A DNA stretch of 64,000 bases from the NCBI GenBank assembly GCA_003245715.1, contig QKCJ01000054.1, forward strand, positions 1 to 64,000. The letters run 5' to 3'. Positions within the stretch are counted from its first letter, which is position 1. Each line of letters starts with the position of its first letter. A program made the position numbers and the translations under genes. Of the stretch, positions 8,654 through 17,855 are shown piece by piece. Under the pieces are notes generated by a model that was not told where the DNA came from, did no database searches, and was given only the letters and a program-made list of their open reading frames with translations. The stretch comes from a bacterium (GTDB taxonomy: Bacteria > Planctomycetota > SZUA-567).

Positions 8654-9548
8654 ACAGATTATCTGGAGAGGCGAACTAACTTCAACCAGCCGGTTAAGGC
8701 GGCGGGGCTGGTTTTTCATGTCTCCGGGTTTTTTCTGGATCTGCTTTTTTCTGGCGCTGCCGTGTCTGGCGCTGATTCTGGTTTCCTTCTGTCAGCGCGG
8801 GGCTTACGGCGGTATTGAGTTCTCCTTTACTACTGAGAATTACTCGCGGCTGGCTGGTTTTGGCGGGTTCTTCGGTTGGACTTCCGATTACCTGCTGATT
8901 CTCGGGCGCAGTATCCTAACTGCGGCGATCACGACTTTTCTCTGCATTCTCATGTCTTACCCGATAGCTTTTTTCATTGCCTCAAAAAACGGCAGTTCGC
9001 GGTATCTTTGGCTGACTTTGCTGATTGTTCCGTTCTGGACTAATCTTGTTATCCGTACGTATGCCTGGTTTTTGGTGCTGGCTCCGGAAATGCCTCCGGC
9101 GAAGCTGGCGGCCTGGCTTGGGTTGATTGAGCCGGGGTATGCGCTTTATCCGAGTACTTTTGCGGTATATATCGGAATGGTTTCGACCTTTCTGCCGTTT
9201 ATGGCGTTGCCGCTTTATGCGAGTGTGGAGGCGATGGACTGGTCTCTGGTACAGGCGGCGGAAGACCTGTATTCCCGCCGTGTGCGTATTTTCCGGTATG
9301 CGATTCTTCCGCAGACCTATCCGGGGCTTTCTATCGGTATTGTCCTGACCTTTATTCCGTGTCTGGGGATGTTTGTTGTGCCTGATATGCTTGGCGGGGC
9401 AAAATACATGCTGATGGGGAATCTTATCCAACAGCAGTTCGGTGTCAGCCGGGATTGGCCGTTCGGCGCGGCGATCAGTCTGTTTCTGATGGTTATCACA
9501 CTTATCGCCATGCTGTGCATCAGGAAGAAAGGACTTAAGGCCGTATGA
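8643..9548 (+). CDS. potB: Polyamine ABC transporter permease PotB
   Basis: This is one of two inner-membrane permease subunits, with about six hydrophobic segments. The cytoplasmic coupling (EAA) loop reads VQAAEDLYSRRVRIFRYAILP near residues 200-220, as in PotB. The frame is open from 8577, but the ATG at 8643 (MKNKQIIW) overlaps the end of potA by 11 bases, gives a normal length of 301 residues and is preferred. Its TGA overlaps the ATG of potC in ATGA, so the two are probably translated in a coupled way. Confidence 0.92.
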   Translation: MKNKQIIWRGELTSTSRLRRRGWFFMSPGFFWICFFLALPCLALILVSFCQRGAYGGIEFSFTTENYSRLAGFGGFFGWTSDYLLILGRSILTAAITTFLCILMSYPIAFFIASKNGSSRYLWLTLLIVPFWTNLVIRTYAWFLVLAPEMPPAKLAAWLGLIEPGYALYPSTFAVYIGMVSTFLPFMALPLYASVEAMDWSLVQAAEDLYSRRVRIFRYAILPQTYPGLSIGIVLTFIPCLGMFVVPDMLGGAKYMLMGNLIQQQFGVSRDWPFGAAISLFLMVITLIAMLCIRKKGLKAV

Positions 9549-10393
9549 AAAAAACAGGCTTTTTTCTCACCCTTTCATCACTGGGGATTCTCTTCTTTCT
9601 GTATCTACCGCTTTTTGCGGTTGCGATATTCTCGGTTAACAATGCACGTTACGGCTTGACCTGGAAGGGGTTCACTCTTGACTGGTACTGGAAGATGCTG
9701 CAGAACGAGGACGTTCTCAATGCGACATTCAACACCCTTCTTCTGGCTTTGATTTCTACGCTGGTGGCTACGGCGCTCGGAACGGCTCTGGCTATCGGCA
9801 TGGAAAATTTTCCCTGGGGCAAGCGGTTGCGCTCGATGCTTGACAGCGTGCTGCACCTGCCGGTAATTACACCAGATATTATTCTTGCGGCGGCGCTGGT
9901 GGTGGTCTTCTCATTTCTGCGTTACCTCTTTTCTTCATTTGAGGGGAGTGGTGGTTTTTTCGGAGCACTCTTTCATCCGGGGCTTCCGACGATGGTTATT
10001 GGGCATATTACCTTTCAGACGGCGTTTGTCGCTCTGGTGGTACGCAGCCGGATTGACTCAGTCGGTCATCAGGTTGAGGCTGCCGCGCGTGATCTGTATG
10101 CGGGCAACCTCTATCTTCTGCGCCGGGTGACTCTGCCGCTTCTGATGCCGGGTATCATTGCCGGGGCGATGCTTGCCTTTACGCTGTCTCTTGATGACTT
10201 TGTTATCAGTTTCTTTACTTCAGGGCCGAAATCCACAACTTTGCCGCTGCTGATTTATGCTTCAGTGCGCCGTGGCATCACCCCGGAGATTCATGCGCTT
10301 TCAACGGTAATTCTTCTGGTTACGGTGACTCTCGTATTCACCTTTGAAAGGATGACCCGCCTGCAGTCGCGTAAGGAAGAGAAGAATCAGTGA
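9545..10393 (+). CDS. potC: Polyamine ABC transporter permease PotC
   Basis: The second permease subunit, 282 residues, with an N-terminal membrane segment (FLTLSSLGILFFLYLPLFAV) and the PotC-type EAA loop VEAAARDLYAGNLYLLRRVTLP near residues 178-200, followed by LMPGIIAGAMLAFTLSLDDF, which is very characteristic of PotC/PotI. It overlaps potB by four bases and ends just before potD. Together with PotB it forms the channel energised by PotA. Confidence 0.93.
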   Translation: MKKTGFFLTLSSLGILFFLYLPLFAVAIFSVNNARYGLTWKGFTLDWYWKMLQNEDVLNATFNTLLLALISTLVATALGTALAIGMENFPWGKRLRSMLDSVLHLPVITPDIILAAALVVVFSFLRYLFSSFEGSGGFFGALFHPGLPTMVIGHITFQTAFVALVVRSRIDSVGHQVEAAARDLYAGNLYLLRRVTLPLLMPGIIAGAMLAFTLSLDDFVISFFTSGPKSTTLPLLIYASVRRGITPEIHALSTVILLVTVTLVFTFERMTRLQSRKEEKNQ

Positions 10394-10446
10394 AAATTTA
10401 CGGGAAAGGGGTTTCCCATAGAATCAATACTATGAAAGGAGCTGTC

Positions 10447-11490
10447 ATGCGCCAAATAATCAAGAGTGTTATGTTGTTGCTGGTTGTTGCTTTATTTTGC
10501 GGAAAGACCTTTGCTGCAGAAGAACTACGCCTTTATATCTGGTCGGAATACATTGATCCGCAGATCATCACCTCGTTTGAAAAAGAGTACAAGTGCAAGG
10601 TGCTTGTTGATCTTTACGAATCAAATGAAGACATGATGGCCAAACTGGTTGCTGGCGGCGTAAGCCAGTATGATCTGGTTGTTCCTTCCGGTTACGCAAT
10701 AAAGAGCATGATCGCGCAGAAACTGCTGATGAAGCTCGACAAGAGCAAGATTCCGAACCTGAAGAACGTTGACCCTAAATTCACAAAGCTTCCTTCCGAT
10801 CCGGGAGATGACTACTCAATTCCTTACCAGTGGGGAACCGTCGGTATCTACTATAATAAGACCAAAGTGAAGAACTTTACTCCTTCATGGAAGATGGTTC
10901 TCGGTGATACCGCAGGCGGGCCTTTCCTGCTGATGGATTCAACCCGCGAAATGATCGGTTCTGTTCTGATTGCACTTGGAAAGTCTCCAAACACAAGCAA
11001 CAAGAGCGATATCGGTGAAGCGGTAAAGCTGATGCTCCAGACCAAGAAGAATAAGGATTTCAAGGGCTTTGAAGGTGGTGTCGGGGGCAAGAATCAGGTT
11101 ATTTCCGGTACAGTCGCGCTTGCTGTAACTTATAACGGCGACGCTGTTCGCGGTATTGATGAGAACAAGGATACCGCTTTTGTCAACCCGGTAGAAGGCG
11201 GGTTGATCTGGGTGGACAGCCTTGGCATCACCGCGCAGGCTCCAAATCCGAATCTGGCACACAAATTCATCAACTATATCCTTGACGCCAAGATCGGCGC
11301 CCAACTCTCAAATTATAACCGCTATCCGACACCAAATCTCGCAGCTCTCTCATTTATCGCCCCGGATGATCTGAAAAATCCAGCAATCTATCCTGATGAT
11401 AAAACCAAGGCAAAACTACAGTTCGTGGATGATCTCGGTCTTGAAAACCGCATTTATGATGAAGCCTGGACCATGATTAAATCACGCTGA
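10447..11490 (+). CDS. potD: Periplasmic polyamine-binding protein PotD
   Basis: The solute-binding subunit: a signal peptide (SVMLLLVVALFCGKTFA, cut before AEE) precedes L-Y-I-W-S-E-Y-I-D-P, the standard PotD/PotF opening. YDLVVPSGY near 80 and PYQWGTVGIYYN near 120 follow the family. A GTG at 10390 overlaps the end of potC and would add 19 residues, but the ATG at 10447 has a perfect AAAGGAG (10435-10441) and places the signal peptide at the N-terminus. The length of 347 residues is normal. A strong terminator follows, closing the operon. Confidence 0.93.
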   Translation: MRQIIKSVMLLLVVALFCGKTFAAEELRLYIWSEYIDPQIITSFEKEYKCKVLVDLYESNEDMMAKLVAGGVSQYDLVVPSGYAIKSMIAQKLLMKLDKSKIPNLKNVDPKFTKLPSDPGDDYSIPYQWGTVGIYYNKTKVKNFTPSWKMVLGDTAGGPFLLMDSTREMIGSVLIALGKSPNTSNKSDIGEAVKLMLQTKKNKDFKGFEGGVGGKNQVISGTVALAVTYNGDAVRGIDENKDTAFVNPVEGGLIWVDSLGITAQAPNPNLAHKFINYILDAKIGAQLSNYNRYPTPNLAALSFIAPDDLKNPAIYPDDKTKAKLQFVDDLGLENRIYDEAWTMIKSR

Positions 11491-11534
11491 GATATCAAGC
11501 AATAACCTAAAGATGAAGCGGTATATACGATAGC

Positions 11535-11570
11535 CACCTGTGGAGCATATGCTCTACAGGTGTTTTTTTT
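11535..11570 (+). terminator. Rho-independent terminator of potABCD
   Basis: A 28-base palindrome (11535-11562, beginning CACCTGTGGAGC) with a single mismatch pair is followed directly by eight T (11563-11570). This is the strongest terminator in the window. Confidence 0.93.
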
Positions 11571-11638
11571 ATGTTTGATGTTCACGAAAATTCGAGCATA
11601 ACAACCAGAATAATAAATAAAATCCTTGATAATGTTAC

Positions 11639-11666
11639 TTGACAAACCGAAATTATAGGGTATGTT
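11639..11666 (+). promoter_or_regulatory. Putative sigma70-type promoter of the second carbohydrate operon
   Basis: TTGACA (11639-11644) is followed after 16 bases by TATGTT (11661-11666). The -10 box is weak (four of six), as expected for a regulated promoter, and transcription would start next to the operator at 11675. Confidence 0.55.
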
Positions 11667-11674
11667 GAATATGG

Positions 11675-11688
11675 TTGAAACGTTTCAA
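11675..11688. promoter_or_regulatory. LacI-family operator, perfect palindrome
   Basis: TTGAAACGTTTCAA is a perfect 14-base palindrome with the central CG that LacI/GalR-family repressors recognise. It lies directly downstream of the -10 box, at about the transcription start, the classic place for repression. The binding protein is not known; no pure LacI protein is encoded in this window, and the nearest candidate is the GntR/LacI chimera at 4491-5534, whose DNA-binding part is of GntR type. Confidence 0.7.
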
Positions 11689-11927
11689 CATGCTTTTATG
11701 TGGTTAGATAATGAGAAACACTATAAGAGGAATAGCTTGAAGTGCAGGGGGCTCGGCATCTCTGGTGTCGGTGAATTTAAAGCGGGTACCTGTGGAGCAA
11801 AGAATGTCATACAGGCATAATTATTCGCAAATTAAGGATTGCCGTTTTGAAAAAAGGGTATTATTTGATTGTCGAGATGCAGTATTAAACTGTTATTTTA
11901 TGATGGCAGAAGTTGTTGAGGATAAAA

Positions 11928-12659
11928 ATGAAAATATGCAGGTATGCCCAAGCCGGCTTAACCAGAGATCGTGGTTTTACATTGGTGGAAATGCTTGTGG
12001 TGATTGCGATTATTTCAATTCTGGCCGCCATGCTGACGCCGGCACTTAATAATGCCATTAATTCAGCGCGGCAATTGTCGTGTTCGAATAACCTCAAACA
12101 GCTTGGCATCGCGCTATTGCAATATAACGAAACATATCATCGTCTTCCGGCTGCTATTGACAGCGCTTCCGGATATCCGCCAGCAGAGTATACCTATGCT
12201 GGAAAATTGTTAAAGGCTGGTTTGATTGAAGTTACAGATCCAAATTACAATGGGGCAGGGCCATCTAATACAAAATTGATGCAGTGTCCTGCCTATTCAA
12301 CCATTACTGATTCAGGCTCTTATTCGATGAATGCCAAAATGGCTAAACTTGACGGGGTTGAAACCGGTGGCGTCAATTATATTAACTGGGCAAGGCATTA
12401 TACCAATATTTCGGCAATCACCAGACCCAGTATGCGCATGATGCTTGCTGATGGATCACATTTATCTTATATCGCCGCATCTAATCTGCATAAATATTTT
12501 CCTCATGGCTTGCAGCCTAATTTTGCGCCAGACTTGGTGCGCTTACCGGAGGGCATTTCCAACATTGTTCATTTGGATGGACATGTTAAAGGATACTATT
12601 ATTACGATATTCTGGACTGGTATGGGCTTTATCAATACTTGAGTTGTACCACAAAATAA
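11928..12659 (+). CDS. Prepilin-like (pseudopilin) protein, locus 2
   Basis: The 243-residue product has a short basic leader ([10 protein letters not shown]), then [20 protein letters not shown] with the usual Phe+1 and Glu+5 of type II pseudopilins. The C-terminal end carries VHLDGH, a D-G-H like that of H-x9-D-G proteins, but the distant His is not at the standard place. The frame can start at TTG 11913, but ATG 11928 has GAGG six bases before it. It is the first gene behind the LacI-type operator and precedes a large secreted glycosidase-like gene by 20 bases, so the two should be cotranscribed. Location: inner membrane, facing the periplasm after cleavage. Confidence 0.88.
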   Translation: MKICRYAQAGLTRDRGFTLVEMLVVIAIISILAAMLTPALNNAINSARQLSCSNNLKQLGIALLQYNETYHRLPAAIDSASGYPPAEYTYAGKLLKAGLIEVTDPNYNGAGPSNTKLMQCPAYSTITDSGSYSMNAKMAKLDGVETGGVNYINWARHYTNISAITRPSMRMMLADGSHLSYIAASNLHKYFPHGLQPNFAPDLVRLPEGISNIVHLDGHVKGYYYYDILDWYGLYQYLSCTTK

Positions 12660-12679
12660 ACCTACTTCAGGAGGATTAC

Positions 12680-15600
12680 ATGAAATCAGTATTTTGGGTG
12701 GCGTTTCTGCTTGTCGGATTTTACGGATATGCTTTTAGTCATGAAATGTTGTATACGCCGGGAGAGACACAGGGAATAAATCCAAATCCTAAAGAGAACA
12801 ATACTTGGAAAAGTTCGCTGATGAGTCCGACTGCAAAGATAAAAGAAGCAGATCTGTTTGAAACCGGTCCGGATTTTTTTATCAGGCAGTATGGCGAGCC
12901 TTTTATTTTCAATGCTGATCTTATCAAGAAAAACAAGCTGGAGACTTCCGGAAAATATGCTGTTCAGGAGGGTTTTCTGGAATTCAATACCGGAAAGAAA
13001 GGTTGGGCTGTTGTGTTGGGCGCTGAACCGAATCATAATAGCGCGGCTGCAATACGACTTGGAAACGGGTGGGGGAAAGACTATTACAATGAATATGTTC
13101 TTGAGATGGAACTTGAACAGGACCAGGATCAGACAAAATGGCTGGTCTCGAAATCACATGGCGATGGCAAAAGTTGGAATACACTCAGGGAGTTTCGGGT
13201 TAAGAAGGGTGATGCCAATAAGTTTCGGGTTAAACTTGGCTGGATTGCATATCCTGAGATAAAACAGATCAGTGGATTGAGAATCCAATGCACAACCCCA
13301 AATACAAATGTGAAATTGTACTCCATGCGAATTGTTCCACGCAGCGGAAATTGCTTCTGGCGCAGGAGTTTTACTCTTCCCTTTGCACCGGTTATCGCAA
13401 AATTTTCTTTTAAACACGGTTCAGGAAATTATGACCTGTATATCAACGGTCAGCTTGTTTCAACTGGAGATTTCCGCGCCCGCAGTGGTATCTTGAATTT
13501 TGACATTACAAAGTATCTCAAAGAGGGGCAAAATATAATTGCTTACCGGGATCAGTTTTTTGGCGGACTTTCCCAGAACCCTGAAGTTCTGCTTGAAGGT
13601 GTGGCCATCTCACGCAAAGGTGAAAGCTTTCCTCTTTTGGGTGATGCCAAATGGAAGTGGACTTTTGCTGCTCCCACCGGTTGGGAAAAACTTTCGTTCA
13701 ATGATGCCGCGTGGAAAACTCCGCGCCTTGCACCAGCCGGGATCAATCGCATGCAGAATGGTCGAATTGTTTCTACAGGATTTAATCCGCAGCACATGGG
13801 CGTTCTTGATATCAGTCCAAAGAAGCAGCAATACCCGGTATTTGATTACAACGGAGATATTGAATATGCAGTCAAAATTCCAGATGGGATTATCAAGGCG
13901 GAACTAAAACTCGAAATACAGGATGCTGATACAAGGCAAGTAATGGAGACGTTGGAAATTTTGCCGGATGGCAGTGCTGATATGTTGCGAACCTTCACCG
14001 CTCGTCTGAAACTTCGTAAGACCGGTGCATATCGTATGTTTTGGACTCTTCTATCCGACGGTAAAGAGATAGATCGTTTGCGCGGTGAAATGCTTATTGC
14101 CGGTCCTATCGCTCAGAATTATTTTTCTCTGAATGACTTTGAAAAGGAGCTTGATTCTCGTCTTGAATTGATTCAGAAGATTGATTGTACGGATGAAAAT
14201 CCAAAACCAGATACTTTTTTGGATCACACAGGCAAGTATAGTAAGGCAAAAGTGAATGTTGGCCGTGTTGTTGAGCGTAATGGTATGCGTTATCGTGAAA
14301 CCGGCTCAAACCGCATGGATTATTTTTGTTATAAGCTTGATATTTCAGACAAACTGCTTGGCGAAGCAATGATTGCAGAAGTTATTTTGCCGGATGATGA
14401 CGACCGTTATCTGGAAGCATGTGTCGCCTGCAGTTTTCCTGTCGGATTTGAAAACAACCCTAGTATCGGCAATAGGACGTGGCCCAATGCCAGTGGCTGT
14501 GCTTCAACTGGTGATTTTTACCCTCTTTCTAATGGAAAGAAACGTTTGCGTTTTGTTTTTTTTCCTTCGTCAATGAATTCGACCGTCATGATCCAGAATG
14601 GTCGTACGAACATCCCGGCTGCAGCTTGCGAGATAAATATTTATAGAGTAAAGGGCGGACTTCCTGCGCTAGAGATTCCGAAAACAGATCGTCTTTATGC
14701 TAATCACAATGAACAGATTATTTTCAAGAACTGGGGCGCATATGGTGACCCGGTAGTGCAAGGCGATACTGCTCATTACAACAACTATGACGGTGCATGG
14801 ATTAATGCTTACCGAGGCATCATCCGTAAAATTCAGTGGCTTCGTTATCAGGGACATAACGCCAGCGTTGAAGGTGCGTATATGTATAACCATGGCTCCA
14901 TATCCGGTAAACATTCAGACAATATTCTGGATAACAAATTATTCAGTTATTACCACGCATTGTTGAAGATGTATAAATACAATAATATTCGTCAGCTGGT
15001 TGGCTTTGAATATATGCGTTCAGACGCGCTTGGACCTGCAGGAGAATATGACGTTACCGATGATGAAATCCGCGCCGGAACCAAACGCGGCATTTACACA
15101 GTTGATCGTTATGGAAAACAGGTCGTTGGTTATAAGTCCATGGGGTTAAATTTCATGAGTCCGGTTGTCTGGGAAAGTGTTATGGACTTATTGAAAGAAA
15201 TTTATAATAGCTGCGACGGTCAGGGAAATGTTGAAGGACTCTTCGTAATTAACGGTGGCTGGTGGTTGCCTGGGTTTACGACCTATTCCGATATTGAAGC
15301 ATCAGAAGTAGGATATGATGATGATTCTGTTGAATGTTTTGAGAAGGAAACCGGAATCCAGCTCGGTATCCCGTACAAGGGTGCGGATCGTTTTGGGAAA
15401 CGTTACGAAGCATTAACCGGCAAGTACGCGAAGCAATGGTTTGACTGGCGCTGCATGAAACTTCATGAAAAATTGGAGGAAATGCGCAAGGTTATTCAGA
15501 CCGGAAAAGACAAATGGCGTTTGTTTGCCATTCCGTCAAAACGCATGAATCAACAGCATCCATTCAATACCGCCGGCGTTAAGCCGCAAGTGCGTGACAT

Positions 15601-17002
15601 ATATATCCGTGACCTTTTTACTAAAGCCGGATTCTGCCCTGACCTTTATGGGAAAGATAAAAACGACGGAATAACATTGGTTAATCTGATGCCTCGTCCC
15701 ATTCGTTTGGAGAACAACTCAGAGCTTTACTATTATGGCATGTATACCAATAAGGGAACTCGAAAAATATATCGCGATAATGATGCGGTATATATCGGGT
15801 CAGTTGGTTTAAATGAAAATATCGGTACCACTGCTTCTGCTGCAAAAAAATGGTGGTTTCGTTTGAATGGGGTAACTGTTTATGACCGAAAGCCTGTTGG
15901 TGATTTCGCCTATTCAGATATGATTTATATTTTTACCGACTATGTCCCCAAATATATTTTTTCACCATGGCTGGATGTAAATGTTGCCACTGCGCATGGA
16001 GATCAGTCTCGCCGTTTTCTTAAAGCTTTTTACAGTGTTCCCCGGCGGGACTTTAAAACTCTTGATACGGTAAAAGGGATTCAGGCTAAGTTTTCAGGAG
16101 ACACATTGACTTTACTTAACGCAACACCATATCCGCTGACTGGACAATTGAGTTTCCCTGAACCTTTTCGTGATGTGGTTTATGATAAGTCCTATGATAA
16201 AAATGCTACTTTAATGATCCGCCCCTATACTCTGTTGGTCTTTAAAACATCAGGTGGCGATGCTGCGAAATTTTCCGGAACGTTTAATTTTGAAAAGAAG
16301 ATTGCTGCTGATATTTTGTTGATGGGGGAAAGCATTCTCAATGAAAGTTCACTCCTTGCAAAAATTCCTCCAGAGAATATTAATCTTATTCGCAAATCTG
16401 TTGCAGAAAGAAATGTATATAACCTCAAGACAGAAATGGATGACTTCGAAGTATTATTTTATGCTCAACGTTTCTTTAAAAGCAAAATGCAGATGAAGAA
16501 TCAGGAAATTCTCTCTAAAAAACTGAGTACCCTCGGGCGCATCGGAATCAACTGCGGATCGACGTCTTTATACACCGGAAAAGACGGCACTGTTTGGCTT
16601 CCTGATCAAACTTATACCGGATTTAATGCTTACGGAAATGAATATGCCGCCTATGCTTCACGCGGAAATATTGAGATGAAAAATACAGATGATCCTGAGT
16701 TGTTTTTTACTGAAAGTTATGGCGGTCAGGTCTTCTACACTATTCCTCTTCCGAAAGGAATTTATAGCGTAAAGATTTATTTTGCCGAAACCTGGCCTCC
16801 AAACAAGGAACTTGGGCGAAAATTTTCTCTTACTGTTAATGGGATAGCCAAGAAAGATCTTAACCCTGTTGTTTTGGGCGGAGGATTCCAGTGCGCTGCC
16901 TCTGTCACATGGGATAATATTGAGGTGCGCGAAGGGGCTTTGAGTATTTCCGGAACTGGTAAAGTTGGAATTAATGCAATTGAGATAATAAAGGGGAATT
17001 AG
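12680..17002 (+). CDS. Very large secreted glycosidase-like protein with C-terminal malectin domain
   Basis: The 1440-residue product starts with a signal peptide (SVFWVAFLLVGFYGYAFS) behind a strong CAGGAGG site; an upstream ATG at 12644 is less likely. Around residues 230-290 the segment YDLYINGQLVSTGDF ... NFDITKYLKEGQNII matches the sugar-binding N-terminal domain of GH2-type enzymes. The centre (about 680-1100) has barrel-like blocks such as QWLRYQGHNASVEGAYMYNH and GLFVINGGWWLPGF. The last 160 residues begin I-G-I-N-C-G-S and contain KGIYSVKIYFAETW, a malectin-type carbohydrate-binding domain. The catalytic family is not recognised. It probably acts on a polysaccharide outside the cytoplasm and is cotranscribed with the pseudopilin before it and the LamG-like gene after it. 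Confidence 0.8.
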   Translation: MKSVFWVAFLLVGFYGYAFSHEMLYTPGETQGINPNPKENNTWKSSLMSPTAKIKEADLFETGPDFFIRQYGEPFIFNADLIKKNKLETSGKYAVQEGFLEFNTGKKGWAVVLGAEPNHNSAAAIRLGNGWGKDYYNEYVLEMELEQDQDQTKWLVSKSHGDGKSWNTLREFRVKKGDANKFRVKLGWIAYPEIKQISGLRIQCTTPNTNVKLYSMRIVPRSGNCFWRRSFTLPFAPVIAKFSFKHGSGNYDLYINGQLVSTGDFRARSGILNFDITKYLKEGQNIIAYRDQFFGGLSQNPEVLLEGVAISRKGESFPLLGDAKWKWTFAAPTGWEKLSFNDAAWKTPRLAPAGINRMQNGRIVSTGFNPQHMGVLDISPKKQQYPVFDYNGDIEYAVKIPDGIIKAELKLEIQDADTRQVMETLEILPDGSADMLRTFTARLKLRKTGAYRMFWTLLSDGKEIDRLRGEMLIAGPIAQNYFSLNDFEKELDSRLELIQKIDCTDENPKPDTFLDHTGKYSKAKVNVGRVVERNGMRYRETGSNRMDYFCYKLDISDKLLGEAMIAEVILPDDDDRYLEACVACSFPVGFENNPSIGNRTWPNASGCASTGDFYPLSNGKKRLRFVFFPSSMNSTVMIQNGRTNIPAAACEINIYRVKGGLPALEIPKTDRLYANHNEQIIFKNWGAYGDPVVQGDTAHYNNYDGAWINAYRGIIRKIQWLRYQGHNASVEGAYMYNHGSISGKHSDNILDNKLFSYYHALLKMYKYNNIRQLVGFEYMRSDALGPAGEYDVTDDEIRAGTKRGIYTVDRYGKQVVGYKSMGLNFMSPVVWESVMDLLKEIYNSCDGQGNVEGLFVINGGWWLPGFTTYSDIEASEVGYDDDSVECFEKETGIQLGIPYKGADRFGKRYEALTGKYAKQWFDWRCMKLHEKLEEMRKVIQTGKDKWRLFAIPSKRMNQQHPFNTAGVKPQVRDIYIRDLFTKAGFCPDLYGKDKNDGITLVNLMPRPIRLENNSELYYYGMYTNKGTRKIYRDNDAVYIGSVGLNENIGTTASAAKKWWFRLNGVTVYDRKPVGDFAYSDMIYIFTDYVPKYIFSPWLDVNVATAHGDQSRRFLKAFYSVPRRDFKTLDTVKGIQAKFSGDTLTLLNATPYPLTGQLSFPEPFRDVVYDKSYDKNATLMIRPYTLLVFKTSGGDAAKFSGTFNFEKKIAADILLMGESILNESSLLAKIPPENINLIRKSVAERNVYNLKTEMDDFEVLFYAQRFFKSKMQMKNQEILSKKLSTLGRIGINCGSTSLYTGKDGTVWLPDQTYTGFNAYGNEYAAYASRGNIEMKNTDDPELFFTESYGGQVFYTIPLPKGIYSVKIYFAETWPPNKELGRKFSLTVNGIAKKDLNPVVLGGGFQCAASVTWDNIEVREGALSISGTGKVGINAIEIIKGN

Positions 17003-17005
17003 AAG

Positions 17006-17770
17006 ATGAAAATGATTATTTTCATTATCGCTGCAACAGGCTTTTTTACCAGTTCTGTTTTTGCGGATATCATTCTAAAAACCCAGCCAGGAGAAATTTA
17101 CCAAAGCTCAGGTAATGAAGTTAATAATTATCGCTCCTATTCTATTCCAAAAGATGGAGTTGAGGTATTGAAACAAAATAATGTGTCTTACGCTCGTTAT
17201 TCGCCGGGCACAAAGACTGGTTTTATCGTTACGGGATCTGGGCTTGAAAATCTTGGTAATGATAATCTGACTGTTACGACGCTTATTCGCATAAATGGTC
17301 AGAATGGCTCGATGGTTCCTTTCAGCTCAGGTGCTTTGAGTCACACAAATCCTGGATACCGCCTTGGTGTGGTTGTGGAGAACGGTTGTTTCAGTATTTA
17401 TGCGATTGTCGTTTTCCCATCAAGTACAAGCCAGAAAAAAATATATACAACTGTTACAGCTAAACAAACAATTTCGATCAATCAAAATACCTGGTTTGTG
17501 TTGACAATGAGCGCAAACCGAGTGGGTAAGTTGCAGATTTATATAAATGGGGAACTTGCGGGTTCTGAAAGTATTCGTGCTAATGAAGAAGAAAATTTAT
17601 ATTCTAAGACCCCGCAATTTTGCATCTTGTATTACAAACCTGGAGTGAAAAGTGTAATTTCTGAAATGGCTACATTTGATATTGCAGAGTTGATTGTTCG
17701 AAACGAGCTGATCCCTTCTTCACAAATATATAAAGAAGCAAATGAAATGATTTGCAATATACAGAAGTAG
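17006..17770 (+). CDS. Secreted LamG/concanavalin-like domain protein
   Basis: A signal peptide (MIIFIIAATGFFTSSVFA, cut before DII) leads a single domain of about 230 residues. The pattern L-T-V-T-T-L-I-R-I-N, then YRLGVVVENG, TWFVLTMSANRVGKLQIYING and IAELIVRNE matches the LamG/concanavalin A-like lectin fold: a beta sandwich in which the W-x-x-L/V-T block and the Y-I-N-G block are standard. It may bind glycans. It follows the large glycosidase-like gene by three bases and is surely in the same operon. Confidence 0.75.
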   Translation: MKMIIFIIAATGFFTSSVFADIILKTQPGEIYQSSGNEVNNYRSYSIPKDGVEVLKQNNVSYARYSPGTKTGFIVTGSGLENLGNDNLTVTTLIRINGQNGSMVPFSSGALSHTNPGYRLGVVVENGCFSIYAIVVFPSSTSQKKIYTTVTAKQTISINQNTWFVLTMSANRVGKLQIYINGELAGSESIRANEEENLYSKTPQFCILYYKPGVKSVISEMATFDIAELIVRNELIPSSQIYKEANEMICNIQK

Positions 17771-17855
17771 CGACATACAGGATTAATATTTGCGTTTGTA
17801 CTCAAATTGCAGATGATTTATAACGATTTCATTGAATAATGAAGGTTTAATTATT

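Larger units (their letters stand above)
11571..11927. other. Regulatory region and long 5' leader of the second carbohydrate operon
   Basis: This stretch holds a promoter (11639-11666) and a LacI-type operator (11675-11688), then a leader of about 240 bases before the pseudopilin gene. A 12-base sequence, ACCTGTGGAGCA, at 11788-11799 repeats part of the potD terminator arm (11536-11547). A small open frame from 11765 overlaps the pseudopilin and shows no protein-like character. Confidence 0.6.

Noticed and set aside
11788..11799. Second copy of ACCTGTGGAGCA as a mobile or regulatory repeat
   Set aside because: Only 12 bases repeat from the potD terminator arm, without the palindromic partner; chance or old duplication is more likely.
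11765..12049. Small open frame in the leader of the second carbohydrate operon
   Set aside because: It overlaps the pseudopilin start in another frame, has no ribosome site and its second half is out-of-frame pseudopilin sequence.
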